NCBI GenBank assembly: GCA_018398765.1
Contig: JAHBMJ010004275.1
Location: 17,719 to 81,718, forward strand
Length of the DNA stretch: 64,000 nt
From: Chromera velia
Taxonomy: Eukaryota > Sar > Chromeraceae
Direction: 5' to 3'
Below the pieces are notes generated by a model. It worked only from the letters and a program-made list of their open reading frames with translations, did no database searches and had not been told where the DNA came from. The translations under genes were made by a program, and so were the position numbers. Position 1 is the stretch's first letter, and the number at the start of each line of letters is the position of its first letter. Below, piece after piece: positions 47,321 to 59,500 of this stretch.

Positions 47321-49250
47321 TTCTTTGCCTACAAAAAAGCTAGCAAAAAAGTTGGAAGCCATAAAGGTTTAATATTTCAAGTGTATAATTCGCTAGATAA
47401 TTCGTTGTGCTAATATTATAGTATCATCTAGTTCAGATCAGCTGGAAACCAGCCTGGAACATAATAAAAATTGAGAATTATTGTAGTGATTAATTGATGT
47501 AAATTGTATGTACGTCAAACTCCTACTCAAACCTTCTGTTGAGACTGTTATATATTTTAGAGAGTTTCCTACTAGTATTACAACCACTGCTACTACTACT
47601 AAGCTGTATAACATCATCATTGTTATAGTGTTTAAATCAATTAGTTTTCTTGATTAAGAGTTGTGTTATTAACTATTTTCTTATATTTGGTCGAGTGTAG
47701 TCGCTTTCCTCATTTGAAGCCTGTATTGCGATATAGTGCCAATGCGGCTACACCTCCTGATACTACCTGCTGTTACCAATTAAATAGCCATATGTACAGA
47801 GTTGCTTAGGCCTCTCTTGTTTTTTATCGCGCTAGCTCTTGATGTTACCTAATATATCATGACGCTACTCTATAAGCACTGCCGGGTCATACTCAAAGCT
47901 TCTTTCACAGCAAATTAAAAACTGATAATAAATATTTTTAATTTTTTGTAAAGAGGAAAATAAATTTTGACATGCATAGTCCTTGTCCAGTAAGCCTTTT
48001 TAATTATAGTTACTGATCATCTGATCATCATCATGTAGAAAGAATTTTTTTTTATGAATTTTAGATTTAGGGGAATGATTTAGGGCCGCCCTTCACGGAC
48101 ACATACGGACACACAAACGTTACAAAAACTTACGTAACATGGCGCGCGAATGCGCACAAACAAGCTTGCATAGAAGGCGAAGCCTAGCTTACGGAGCGAA
48201 GCCGTGCGTTCAAACGACGGAAATCACGATCCGATGGGAAATATAGTCCCGGGCCTGGCAAGGCCTTTACGGCACCAACGTGCCGAGCCGGGAACGTCAA
48301 ATCCGTCCCGCGCGGGCGAGAAAAAATAGTGGTCGCGGTTTTATCTGCCGCGTGCTCAGAAAAATGCGTGAGTCAGAAAAGATATGTTGAATAGTTGAAG
48401 AGGAGTCAAACAAAGGAGAAAAGACGGTAGTCCGTTCTGACAGTTCTGTCAAACGAACCGGAAGAAGACGTTTCCGGTTCGAAATCAAGTGCACTTGTCA
48501 GAGCCCCCCAACCGAAAAGGTGAGGAGGTCTCAAGTTGAAACACGACGGTCGAAAGACCCAAAAAATTAGACGGAACACAACAGCCGGAAGAAGCTGCAG
48601 CGTTCTCTCATCTGTCCCCTCTTGAAAGAGCCTCCTCCAAGAGAGGTAAAAGGAAGGGACTAGGCAGAGGAGCAACTGGGCTGGGAAGCCCCTTCCGATT
48701 GGCACAAAGGCAGAGGGATGCCATATTAAGGTGAGCACCCTCTTCGCAATATAGCCACTGGATCCACAACAAATGTTGCCTATATATATTCCCTCGCTCT
48801 CTTTCCTTGCTAATGTGCAGGGTGACATGAGGACAGGGAGCCTAATGAGCGTCAATTCGACGTGTTGAAGACCGCTGTAAAGGTCAGTGACCATGTTGAA
48901 CACAAATGAGCCGACTCATGGAAGTCGGCGTCTCCTCACGTCTCGATCCTTCAAGTTGCTCGCACAATTTCTCACGCAGAGGGGGTGGATCACAGGATTG
49001 CGAATCTCTCACATTTCCCATCCATGCTACGTGCTTTAGTAAAAGGGGTGACAGTGAATCACTGTGCATCCTTGTCTTTTGCCTGACTGCAGAGCATCAG
49101 GAGATCCCGGAAAGACGCTCCCCACCCGTCCATGAAAGGGCAGCCGGGCTTCGGTACACGGGCCCCCACAAAAGGCAAGGTGAGGTGGCATTCCCCCCCC
49201 CCCAAATGTGCTAACCGTCCGCATGAACTAATGCAGCCGCAGTTTTATAT
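47321..49250. other. Intergenic region with inverted repeat B
   Basis: 47,321-48,100 is AT-rich without genes. 48,173-48,465 is repeat B (own entry). From 48,470 to 49,250 a 160-codon minus-strand ORF (48,406-48,894) overlaps repeat B; it has no recognised family and I do not call it a gene. Confidence 0.5.
48173..48465 (-). repeat. Repeat B, copy 1 (inverted relative to 55,554)
   Basis: About 290 bp matching the reverse complement of 55,554-55,842 with few differences, including CCCGGGCCTGGCAAGGCC, GTCCCGCGCGGGCGAG, AGTGGTCGCGGTTTTATC and GACGGTAGTCCGTTCTGACA. The two copies face each other across the left satellite array. Confidence 0.9.
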
Positions 49251-49255
49251 TCCTT

Positions 49256-52200
49256 CCTTCATTTTAGCAGACAAAGAAGGGCAGAAACCTCTCTCTCTGT
49301 ATATCTTTCCATTCTCAACAGGCAGAGAACGGTAAAGATCCCTCCCTCTGTGCGTCTTCACTCTTTTGCCGACAGAGCAGGGCAGAGATTCTTCTCTCAG
49401 ATCTTTTCATGCTTCGCAGACAGAGAAGGGCAGAGACCCCTCTCTCTGTACATCTTCATTCTTTGCAGACAGAGAAGGGTAGGACCCCTCTCTCTGTATA
49501 TCTTCTTCTTTGCAGACAGAGAAGGGAAGACACCCCTCTCTCTGTACATCTTCATTCCTTGCAGACAGAGATCGAAGGCCAAAGATCCCTCTCTCTGTGC
49601 ATCTTTTTATTCTTTACAGACAGAGAAGGGCAGAGACCCCTCTCTCTGTACATCTTCCTTCTTTACAGACAAAGAAGGGCAGGACCCCTCTCTCTGTACA
49701 GCTTCTTCTTTGCAGACAAAGAAGGGAGGAGACCCCTCTCTCTGTACATCTTTCTTCTTTGCAGACAAAGAAGGCCAGAGACCTCTCTCTCTGTACATCT
49801 TTCTTTTTTGCAGACAGAGAAGGCTAGAGACCCCTCTCTCTGTACATCTTTCTTCTTTACAGACAGAGAAGGGCAGGACCCTCTCCCTGTACATCTTTCT
49901 TCTTTGCAGACAGAAAAGGGCAGAGACACCTCTCTGTACATCCTTCTTCTTTGCAGACAGAGAAGGGCAGAGACACCTCTCTCTGTACAGCTTTCTTCTT
50001 TGCAGACAGAGATAGTTAGACCCTCTCTCTGTACATCTGTCTTCTTTGCAGACAGAGAAGGGCAAGACCCTTTTTCTGTACATCTTTCTTCTTTGCAGAC
50101 AGAGAAGGGCAGGACCCCTCTTTCTGTACATCTTCTTCTTTGCAGACAGAGAAGGGCAGGACCCCTCTCTAAGCACATCTTTCTTCTTTGCAGACAGAGA
50201 AGGGCAGGACCCCTCTCTCTGTACATCTTTCTTCTTTGCAGACAGAGAAGGGCAGGACCCTCTCTCTGTACATCTCTCTTCTTTGCAGACAGGGAAGGGC
50301 AGGACCCCTCTCTCTGTACATCTTTCTTCTTTGCAGACAGAGAAGGGCAGAGACCCCTCTCTCTGTACATCTTCTTTGCAGACAGAGAAGGGCAGGACCC
50401 TCTCTCTGTACATCTTTCTTCTTGGCAGACAGAGAAGGGCAGGGCCCTCTCTCTGTACATCTTAAAGTTTCTTCTTTGCAGACAGAGAAGGGCAGGACCC
50501 TTCTCTCTGTACAGCTTTCTTCCTTGCAGACAGAGAAGGGCAGAGACCCATCTCTCTCTACATCTTCTTCTTTGCAGACAGAGAAGGGCAGGACCCTCTC
50601 TCTGTACATCTTTCTTCTTTACAGATAGAGAAGGGCAAGACCCTCTCTCTGTACATCTTTCTTCTTTGCAGACAGAGAAGGGTAGGACCCTCTCTCTGTA
50701 CATCTTTCTTCTTTGCAGACAGAGAAGGGCAAGGACCCATCTCTCTGTACATCTTCTTCTTTGCAGACACAGAAGGGCAAAGACCCCTGTCTCTGTATAT
50801 TTTTCTTCTTTGCACACAGAGAAGGGCAGGACCCTCTCCCTGTATATCTTTCTTCTCAGCAGACAGAGAAGCCTTAGGGCGGAGACCCCTCTCTTTGTGC
50901 AGCTTCATTCTTTGCAGACAGAGAAGGGCAGGACCCCTCTCTCTGTACATCTTCATTCTTTGTAGACAGAGAAGGGCAGGAGCCTCTCTCTGTACATCTT
51001 CATTCTTTGCAGACAGAGAAGGGCAGGACCCTCCTCTCTGTACATCTTTCTTCTTTGCAGATAGAGAAGGGCAGAGATACCTCTGTCTGTACATCTTTCT
51101 TCTTTGCAGACAGAGAAGGGCTGGACCCCTCTCTCTGTACATCTTTCTTTTTTGCAGACAGAGAAGGGCAGGGACCCATCTCTCTGTACATCTTCTTCTT
51201 TGCAGACAGAGAAAGGCAGAGACCCCTCTCTCTGTACATCTTTCTTCTTTGTAGACAGAGAAGGGCAGGACCCTCTCTCTGTACATCTTTCTTCTGCAGA
51301 CAGAGAAGGACAGGGGACAGGACCCTCTCTCTGTACCTCCTTCTTTTTTGCAGACAGAGAGGGGCAGGACCCCTCTCTCTGTACATCTAAGACTTTCTTT
51401 TTTGCAGACAGAGAAGGGCAGGACCCCTCTCTCTGTACATCTTTCTTCTTCGCAGACAGAGAAGGGCAGGAACCTCTCTCTGTACATCTTTCTTCTTTGC
51501 AGACAGAGAAGGGCAGGGCCCTCTCTCTGTACATCTTTCTTCTTTGCAGACAGAGAAGGGCAGGACCTTTTTCTCTGTACATCATTCTTCTTTGCAGACA
51601 GAGAAGGGCAGGACCCCTCTCTCTGTACATCTTTCATCTTTGCAGACAGAGAAGGGCAGAGACCCATCTCTCTGTACATTTTCTTCTTTGCAGACAGAGA
51701 AGGGCAGGACCCCTCTCTTTGTATATCTTTCTTCTGTGCAGACAGAGAAGGGGAGGACCCCTCTCCCTGTACATCTTTCTTCTTTGCAAACAGAGAAGGG
51801 CAGGACCCCTCTCTCTGTACATCTTTCTTCTTTGCAGACAGAGATGGCTGGACCCTCTCTCTGTACGTCTTCTTCTTTGCAGACAAAGAAGGGCAGGAGC
51901 CTCTCTCTGTACATCTTTCTTCTTTGCAGATAGAGAAAGGCGGCACCCCTCTCTCTGCATATCTTTCTTTTTTGCAATGAAGGGCAGGACCCCTCTCTCT
52001 GTACATCTTCTTCTTTGCAGACAGAGAAGGGCAGGACCCCTTTCTCTGTACATCTTCATTCTTTACAGACAGAGAAGGGCAGAGACCCATCTCTCTGTAC
52101 ATCTTTCTTTTTTGCAGACGGAGAAAGGCAGGACCCTCTCTCTGTACATCTTCACTCTTGCAGACAGAGAAGGGCAGGACTTTACAGACAGAGAAGGGCA

Positions 52201-55197
52201 GGACCCTTCTCTCTGTACATCATTCTTCTTTGCAGANNNNNNNNNNAGACAGAGAAGGGCAGAGACACCTCTCTCTGTACATCATTCTTCTTTGCAGATA
52301 GAGATCAAAGGTCAAAGATCCCTCTCTCTGTGCATTTTTCTTCTTTGCAGACAGAGAAAAGCAGAGACACCTCTCTCTATATATCTTTCTTCTTCGCAGA
52401 CAGAGAAGGGCTGGACCCCTCTCTCTGTACATCTCTCTTCTTTGCAGATAGAGAAGGGAAGAACACCTCTCTCTGTACATCTTTTGTCTTTGCAGACAGA
52501 GAAAGGCAGAGACCCATCTCTCTGTACACCTTTCTTCTTTGCAGACAGAGAAGGGCAGGACCCCTCTCTCTGTACATCTTTGAATTTTTCTTTGCAGACA
52601 GAGAAGGGCAGGACCCTCCTTCTGGGCATTTTTTCATTCTTTGCAGACAGAGAAGGGCAGGACCCCTCTCTCTGTACATCAGATTCTTCTTCTTTGCAGA
52701 CAGAGAAGGGCAGGACCCCTCTCTCTGTACATCTTCATTCTTTGCAGATAGAGAAGGGCAGAGACCCATCTCTCTGTACATTTTGCTTCTTTGCAGACAG
52801 AGAAAGGCAGGACCCTCTCTCTATACATCTTTCTTCTCAGCAGACAGAGAAGCCTTAGGGCGGAGACCCCTCTCTTTGTGCAGCTTCATTCTTTGCAGAC
52901 AGAGAAGGGCAGGACCCCTCTCTTTGTGCAGCTTCATTCTTTGCAGACAGAGAAGGGCAGGACCCTCTCTCGGTAGATCTTAAAGTTTCTTTTTTGCAGA
53001 CAGAAAAGGGCAGGACCCTCTCTCTATACATCTTTCTTCTCAGCAGACAGAGAAGCCTTAGGGTGGAGACCCCTCTCTTTGTGCAGCTTCATTCTTTGCA
53101 GACAGAGAAGGGTAGGACCCTCTTTCTGTACATCTTTTTTCTTTGCAGACGGAGAAGGGCAGAGACCCCTCTCTTTGTGCGGCTTCATTCTTTGCAGATA
53201 GAGAAGGGTAGAGACCCCTCTCTCTGTACATCTTTATTCTTTGCAGACAAAGAAGGGCAAGACCTCTCTCTCTGTACATTTCTCTTCTTTGCAGACAGAG
53301 AAGGGTAGAGACCCCTTTCCCTGTGCACCCTCATTCTTTGCATACAGAGAAGGGCAGGACCCCTCTCTCTGTACATCTTCATTCTTTGCAGATAGAGAAG
53401 GGCAGAAATCCTTCTTTCCATGTATCTTTTCATTCTTTGCGCAGACAGAGAAGGACGAAGACGCCTTTCTCTGTGCATCTTCATTCTTTGCAGACAGACA
53501 AGGGCAGAGATCCCGCTCTCTGAGCATCTTTTCATTCTTTGCAGACAAAGAAAGGCGAACACCCCTCTCTCTGTGCATCTTTCTTCTTTATAGACAGAGA
53601 AGGGCAGAGACACCTCTCTCTGTACATCATTCTTCTTTGCAGACAGAGAAGGGCAGAGACACCTCTCTCTGTACATCATTCTTCTTTGCAGATAGAGATC
53701 GAAGGTCAAAGATCCCTCTCTCTGTGCATCTTTCTTCTTTGCAGACAGAGAAAAGCAGAGACCCGTCTCTCTGTACATCTTTCTTCTTTGCAGACAGAGA
53801 AGGGCAAGACCCCTCTCTCTCTACATCTTTCTTCTTTGCAGACAGAAAAGGGCAGAGACACCTCTCTATACATCTTTCTTCCTTGCAGACAGAAAAGGGC
53901 AGAACACCTCTCTCTGTACATTTTCATTTTTTGCAAACAGAGATCGAAGGCCAAAGAACCCTCTTTCTGTGCATCTTTCTTCTTTGTAGACAGAGAAGGG
54001 CAGGACCCTCTCTCTGTACATCTTTCTTCTCAGCAGATAGAGAAGCCTTAGGGCAGAGACCCCTCTCTTTGTGCAGCTTCATTCTTTGCAGACAGAGAAG
54101 GACAGGACCCTCTCTCTGTACATCTTTCTTCTTTGCAAACAGAGAAGGGCAGAGACCCCTCTCTTTGTGCAGCTTCATTCTTTGCAGACAGAGAAGGGCA
54201 GAGACCCCACTCTCTGTACATCTTTATTCTTTGCAGACAAAGAAGGGTAGGACCTCTCTCTCTGTACATTTCTCTTCTTTGCAGACAGAGAAGGGTAGAG
54301 ACCCCTCTCTCTGTGCATCCTCATTCTTCGCAGACAGAGAAGGGTAGGACCCCTCTCTCTGTATACCTTCATTCTTTGCAGACAGAGAAGGGCAGAAATC
54401 CCTTTTTCTATGTATCTTTTCATTCTTTGCGCAGGCAGAGAAGGACGAAGACGCCTCTCTCTGTGTATTCTCATTCTTTGCAGACAGACAAGGGCAGAGA
54501 TCCCGCTCTTTGGGCATTTTTTCATTCTTTGCAGACAGAGAAGGGCAAACACCCCTCTCTCTGTGCATGTTTCTTTTTCTTAGACAGAGAAGGGCAGAGA
54601 CACCTCTCTCTGTACATCATTCTTCTTTGCAGACGAGAAGAGCAGAGGCACCTCTCTCTGTATACATCTTTCTTCTTTGCGGACAGAGATCGAAGGTCAA
54701 AGATCCCTCTCTCTGTGCATCTTTCTTTTTTGCAGACAGAGAAGTCCAAAGATTCCTCTCTCCGTACATCTTTCTTCTTTACAGACAGAGAAGCGCAGGA
54801 CCCCTCTCTCTGTACATCCTTCTTCTTTGCAGACAGAGAAGGGCAGAGACACCTCTCTCTGTACATCCTTCTTCTTTGCAGACAGAGAAGGGTAAAGACC
54901 CCTCTCTCTGTACATCTTCATTTTTTGCAAACAGAGATCGAAGGCCAAAGAAACCTCTTTCTATGCATCATTCTTCTTTGTAGACAGAGAAGGGCAGGAC
55001 CCTCTCTCTGTACATCTTTCTTCTTTGCAGACAGGGAAGGCCAAAGATCTCTCTCTTTGTACATTTTTCTTCTTTGGCGACAGAAAAGGGCAGAGACGCC
55101 TCTCTCTGTACACCTTTCTTCTTTGCAGACAGATAAAGGCAGGACCATCTCTCTGTACATCTTTCTTCTTTGCAGACAGAGAAGGGCAGAGACCAAA
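49256..55197 (+). repeat. ~48-bp minisatellite array, left arm
   Basis: About 5.9 kb of a 48-51 bp unit reading CCCCTCTCTCTGTACATC, then TTTCTTCTTTGCAGACAGAG and AAGGGCAGGA. Variant units recur in order (GATCGAAGG insertions at 53,697 and 54,687; CAGCAGACAGAGAAGCC at about 50,860, 52,842, 53,042 and 54,036), showing a higher-order repeat of about 0.99 kb. The 48-bp period keeps all frames open, so ORFs of up to 584 codons are artefacts. A 10-N gap lies at 52,237-52,246. Confidence 0.97.
52237..52246. other. Assembly gap (10 N)
   Basis: Ten Ns inside the left satellite arm; the size is likely nominal. Confidence 0.95.
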
Positions 55198-55198
55198 A

Positions 55199-55371
55199 AT
55201 CCCAATCGCTCCTAGTTTGGACTGTGGGACCCGTAGACACGACTAGATTCACGTCTTAACGAAGGGTAACTCCGTTAAGCCGTATCAAGGGGGCACATTT
55301 CGCCTAATGCCGTATAGCTGTTTCACTGGCTTACACAACATTAGGCGCGCACCTGAGAGATCTAGCAGCCC
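55199..55371 (+). repeat. Repeat A, copy 1 (direct repeat with two hairpins)
   Basis: Nearly identical to 55,865-56,040. Contains two potential stems: CTTAACG/CGTTAAG with an 11-base loop, and CGCCTAATG/CATTAGGCG with a longer loop. It could be a structured RNA fragment or part of a mobile element; not recognised. Confidence 0.8.
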
Positions 55372-55553
55372 CCTACTATGCCGCACATGATTAGATCCCT
55401 TATCGACAATCTCCTCCCCCCGTTCACCCCGAAAAACTAGTACGGAATAGTCCTTCCTTAGTAAACTGAGTTCACTACCCGAACAATCGATCGGCTTTAC
55501 AGCTAAGGCGACGAATTGGAGAAGCACTGTCTAAAGCGGTGGGAGGGTGGGTT

Positions 55554-55842
55554 CCGGTTCGTTTGACGGAACTGTCAGAACGGACTACCGTCTTTTCTCC
55601 TTTGTTTGACTCCTCTTCAACTATTCAACATATCTTTTCTGACTCACGTATTTTTCTGAGCGCGCGGCAGATAAAACCGCGACCACTATTTTTTCTCGCC
55701 CGCGCGGGACAGATTTGACGTTCCCGGCTCGGCACGTTGGTGCCGCAAAGGCCATGCCAGGCCCGGGACTATATTTCCGATCGGATCGTGATTTCCATCG
55801 TTTGAACGCACGGCTTTGCTCCGCAAGCTAGGCTTCGCCTTC
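55554..55842 (+). repeat. Repeat B, copy 2
   Basis: Inverted partner of 48,173-48,465. Both ends are sharp: similarity starts at CCGGTTCGTTTGACGG and stops after GGCTTCGCCTTC. Confidence 0.9.
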
Positions 55843-55864
55843 CATTCAAACTTCTTTGCGAAAA

Positions 55865-56040
55865 TCCCAACCCCGATCGCTCCTAGTTTGGACTGTGGGA
55901 CCCGCAGACACGACTAGATTCACGTCTTAACGAAGGGTAACTCTGTTAAGCCGTATCAAGGGGGCACATTTCGCCTAATGCTGTATAGCTGTTTCACTGG
56001 CTTATGCAACATTAGGCGCGCACCCGAGGGATCTAGCGGC
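55865..56040 (+). repeat. Repeat A, copy 2
   Basis: Second copy of the 55,199-55,371 sequence with scattered substitutions. The change in the first stem (C to T) leaves a G-U pair, and the second stem is unchanged. Confidence 0.8.
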
Positions 56041-56519
56041 CTCCAGTCTGAGACGGGTCCCCAGTCTGAAAAGACAAGAAACTGTAATACGTAGTTTGGT
56101 TAATCAATAAACATGTATGTTTATAATTTACCATTACTGGTTCATGTCTTAGAGCGGATCAGATAGAGCTGAAACATTCTATAATGTAGCAACTGCATAT
56201 GCCTAAAGATGCAACAATTTATTATTACTAATAAATTTATGTCATCTTTTTTTGCTTTGGACACTGCCTCTTTGATCAACTTTGAGGTCCTATTTCAATG
56301 GTGATCTACTGACTATACAGAAGAACACGCCAGATCCGTATCTGTCATCAAGTCTGCAACGGATCAATTAGTACAGGGAGAGCCATAACATCCCCTCTGC
56401 CTTTTGAAGATACATGGAAAGAGCAAACGCTATGAGACGTTGCCTTTCTCTGTCTGCAACGGATGCCTGGACACAGCAGCAGCTGCTTTTTAGCTCTGCA
56501 AACGATGCAGCGGCCCAGA

Positions 56520-59500
56520 GACAGGGGTCTCGCCCTTTTTTATCTGCCAGAATGGAGAGATGTACAGACAGAAAGAGCGATCTCTGACCTTCTTTGTCTG
56601 CAAGGAAGAAAGATGTACAGAGAGAGGGGTCCTACCCTTCTCTGTCTGCAAAAGGAAAGATATACAGAGAGAAGTGTTTCTGCCCTTCTCTGTCTGCAAA
56701 GAAGAAAGATGTACAGAGAGAGGTGTCCTGCCCTTCTCTATCTGCAAAGAAGAATGTACCGAGAGAGGGGTCCTGCCCTTCTCTGTCTGCAAAAAAGAAA
56801 GATGTACAGAGAGAGGGGTCTCTGCCCTTCTCTGTCTGCAAAGAAGAAAGATGTACAGAGAGATGGTCCTGCCCTTCTCTGTCTGCAAAGAAGAAAGGTG
56901 TACAGAGAGAGGTGTCTCTGCCCTTTTCTGTCACCAAAGAAGAAAGATGTACAAAGAAAGAGATCTTTAGCCTTCCCTGTCTGCAAAGAAGAAAGATGTA
57001 CAGAGAGAGGGTCCTGCCCTTCTCTGTCTGCAAAGAAGAAAGATGCACAAAAAGAGGGTTCTTTGGCCTTCGATCTCTGTTTGCAAAAAATGAAAATGTA
57101 CAGAGAGAGGGGTCTTTGCCCTTCTCTGTCTGCAAAGAAGAAGGATGTACAGAGAGAGGTGTCTCTGCCCTTCTCTGTCTGCAAAGAAGAAGGATGTACA
57201 GAGAGAGGGGTCCTACGCTTCTCTGTCTGTAAAGAAGAAAGATGTACGGAGAGAGGAATCTTTGGACTTCTCTGTCTGCAAAAAAGAAAGATGCACAGAG
57301 AGAGGGATCTTTGACCTTCGATCTCTGTCCGCAAAGAAGAAAGATGTACAGAGAGAGGTGCCTCTGCTCTTCTCGTCTGTAAAGAAGAATGATGTACAGA
57401 GAGAGGTGTCTCTGCCCTTCTCTGTCTGCAAAGAAGAAAAATACACAGAGAGAGGGGCCTGCCCTTCTCTGTCTGCAAGGAAGAAAGCTGTACAGAGAGA
57501 AGGGTGCTGCCCTTCTCTGTCTACAAAGAATGAGAATGTACAGAGAGAGGCGTCTTCGTCCTTCTCTGTCTGCGCAAAGAATGAAAAGATACATAGAAAG
57601 AGGGATTTCTGCCCTTCTCTGTCTGCAAAGAATGAAGGTGTACAGAGAGAGGGGTCCTGCCCTTCTCTGTCTGCAAAGAATGAGGATGCACAGAGAGAGG
57701 GGTCTCTACCCTTCTCTGTCTACAAAGAAGAGAAATCTACAAAGAGAGAGGTCCTGCCCTTCTTTGTCTACAAAGAATAAAGATGTACAGAGAGTGGGGT
57801 CTCTGCCCTTCTCTGTCTGCAAAGAATGAAGCTGCACAAAGAGAGTGGTCTCTGCCCTTCTCTGTTTGCAAAGAAGAAAGATGTACAGAGAGAGGGTCCT
57901 GTCCTTCTCTGTCTACAAAGAATGAAGCTGCACAAAGAGAGGGGTCTCTGCCCTAAGGCTTCTCTGTCTGCTGAGAAGAAAGATATACAGAGAGAGGGTC
58001 CTGCCCTTCTCTGTCTGCAAAGAAGAAAGATGCACAGAAAGAGGGTTCTTTGGCCTTCGATCTCTGTTTGCAAAAAATAAAGATGTACAAAGAGAAGGGT
58101 CTCTGCCCTTCTCTGTCTGCAAAGAAGAAGGATGTACAGAGAGGTGTCTCTGCCCTTCTCTGTCTGCAAAGAAGAAGGATGTAGAGAGAGAGGGGTCCTG
58201 CCCTTCTCTGTCTATAAAGAAGAAAGATGTACAGAGAGAGGAATCTTTGGACTTCTCTGTCTGCAAAGAAGAAAGATGCACAGAGAGAGGGATCTTTGAC
58301 CTTCGATCTCTATCTGCAAAGAAGAAAGATATACAGAGAGAGGTGTCTCTGCTTTTCTCTGTCTGCAAAGAAGAATGATGTACAGAGAGAGGTGTCTCTG
58401 CCCTTCTCTGTCTGTAAAGAAGAAAGATGTACAGAGAGAGGGGTCTTGCCCTTCTCTGTCTCCAAAGAATGAAAAGATGCCCAGAGAGCGGGATCTCTGC
58501 CCTTGTCTGTCTGCAAAGAATGAAGATGCACAGAGAGAGGCGTCTTTGTCCTTCTCTGTCTGCGCAAAGAATGAAAAGATATACAGAAAGAGGGATTTCT
58601 GCCCTTCTCTGTCTACAAAGAAGAGAAATGTAGAGAGAGAGAGGTCCTGCCCTTCTTTGTCTGCAAAGAATAAAGGTGTACAGAGAGAGGGGTCTCTGCC
58701 CTTCTCTGTCTGCAAAGAATGAAGCTGCACAAAGAGAGGGGTCTCTGCCCTTCTCTGTCTGCAAAGACAAAAAGATGTACAGAGAGAGGGTCCTGCCCTT
58801 CTCTGTCTGCAAAGAATGAAGCTGCACAAACAGAGGAGTCTCTGCCCTAAGGCTTCTCTGTCTGCTGAGAAGAAAGATATACAGAGAGAGGGTCCTGCCC
58901 TTCTCTGTCTGCAAAGAAGAAACTTTAAGATGTACCAAGAGAGGGTCCTGCCCTTCTCTGTCTGCAAAGAAGAAAGATGTACAGAGAGAGGGGTCCTGCC
59001 CTTCTCTGTCTGCAAAGAAGAAAGGTGTACAGAGAGAGGGGTCCTGCCCTTCTCTGTCTGCAAGAGTGAAGATGTACAGAGAGAGGTGTTCTACCCTTCT
59101 CTGTGTGCAAAGAAGAAAGATGTACAGAGAGAGGGGTCTCTGCCTTTCTCTGTCTACAAAGAAGAAGATGTATAGAGAGATGGGTCCCTGCCCTTCTCTG
59201 TCTGCAAAGAAGAGAGATGTACAGAGAGAGGGGTCCGGCCCTTCTCTGTCTGCAAAGAAGAAAAATGTACAGAGAGAGGGTCTTGCCCTTCTCTGTCTGC
59301 GAAGAAGAAAGATATACAGAGAGAGGGGTCCTGCCCTTCTCTGTCTGCAAAGAAAAAAGATGTACAGAGAGAGGGGTCCTGCCCTTCTCTGTCTGCAAAG
59401 AATGAAGATGTACAGAGAGGGGGGTCCTGCCCTTCTCCGTCTGCAAAGAAGAACGATGTACAGAGAGAAGGGTCCTGCCCTTTTCTGTCTGCAAAGTCCT

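Larger units (their letters stand above)
55198..56519. other. Spacer between the two satellite arms
   Basis: Organised as repeat A (55,199-55,371), about 180 unique bases, repeat B copy 2 (55,554-55,842), repeat A copy 2 (55,865-56,040), then about 480 unique bases ending at the first satellite units. No gene recognised. Confidence 0.7.

Noticed and set aside
48406-48894. 160-codon minus-strand ORF
   Set aside because: Overlaps repeat B, which is non-coding elsewhere; no recognised family and no conserved start.
49409-52858. Very long ORFs (up to 584 codons) of LSVHLSSLQTEKGRTP-type repeats
   Set aside because: They exist in several frames and on both strands because the repeat period is divisible by three and lacks stops; no start context, splice pattern or domain.
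55199-56040. Terminal repeats of a retroelement (A copies around B)
   Set aside because: No primer site, polyprotein or target duplication is visible, and B also occurs without A at 48 kb.
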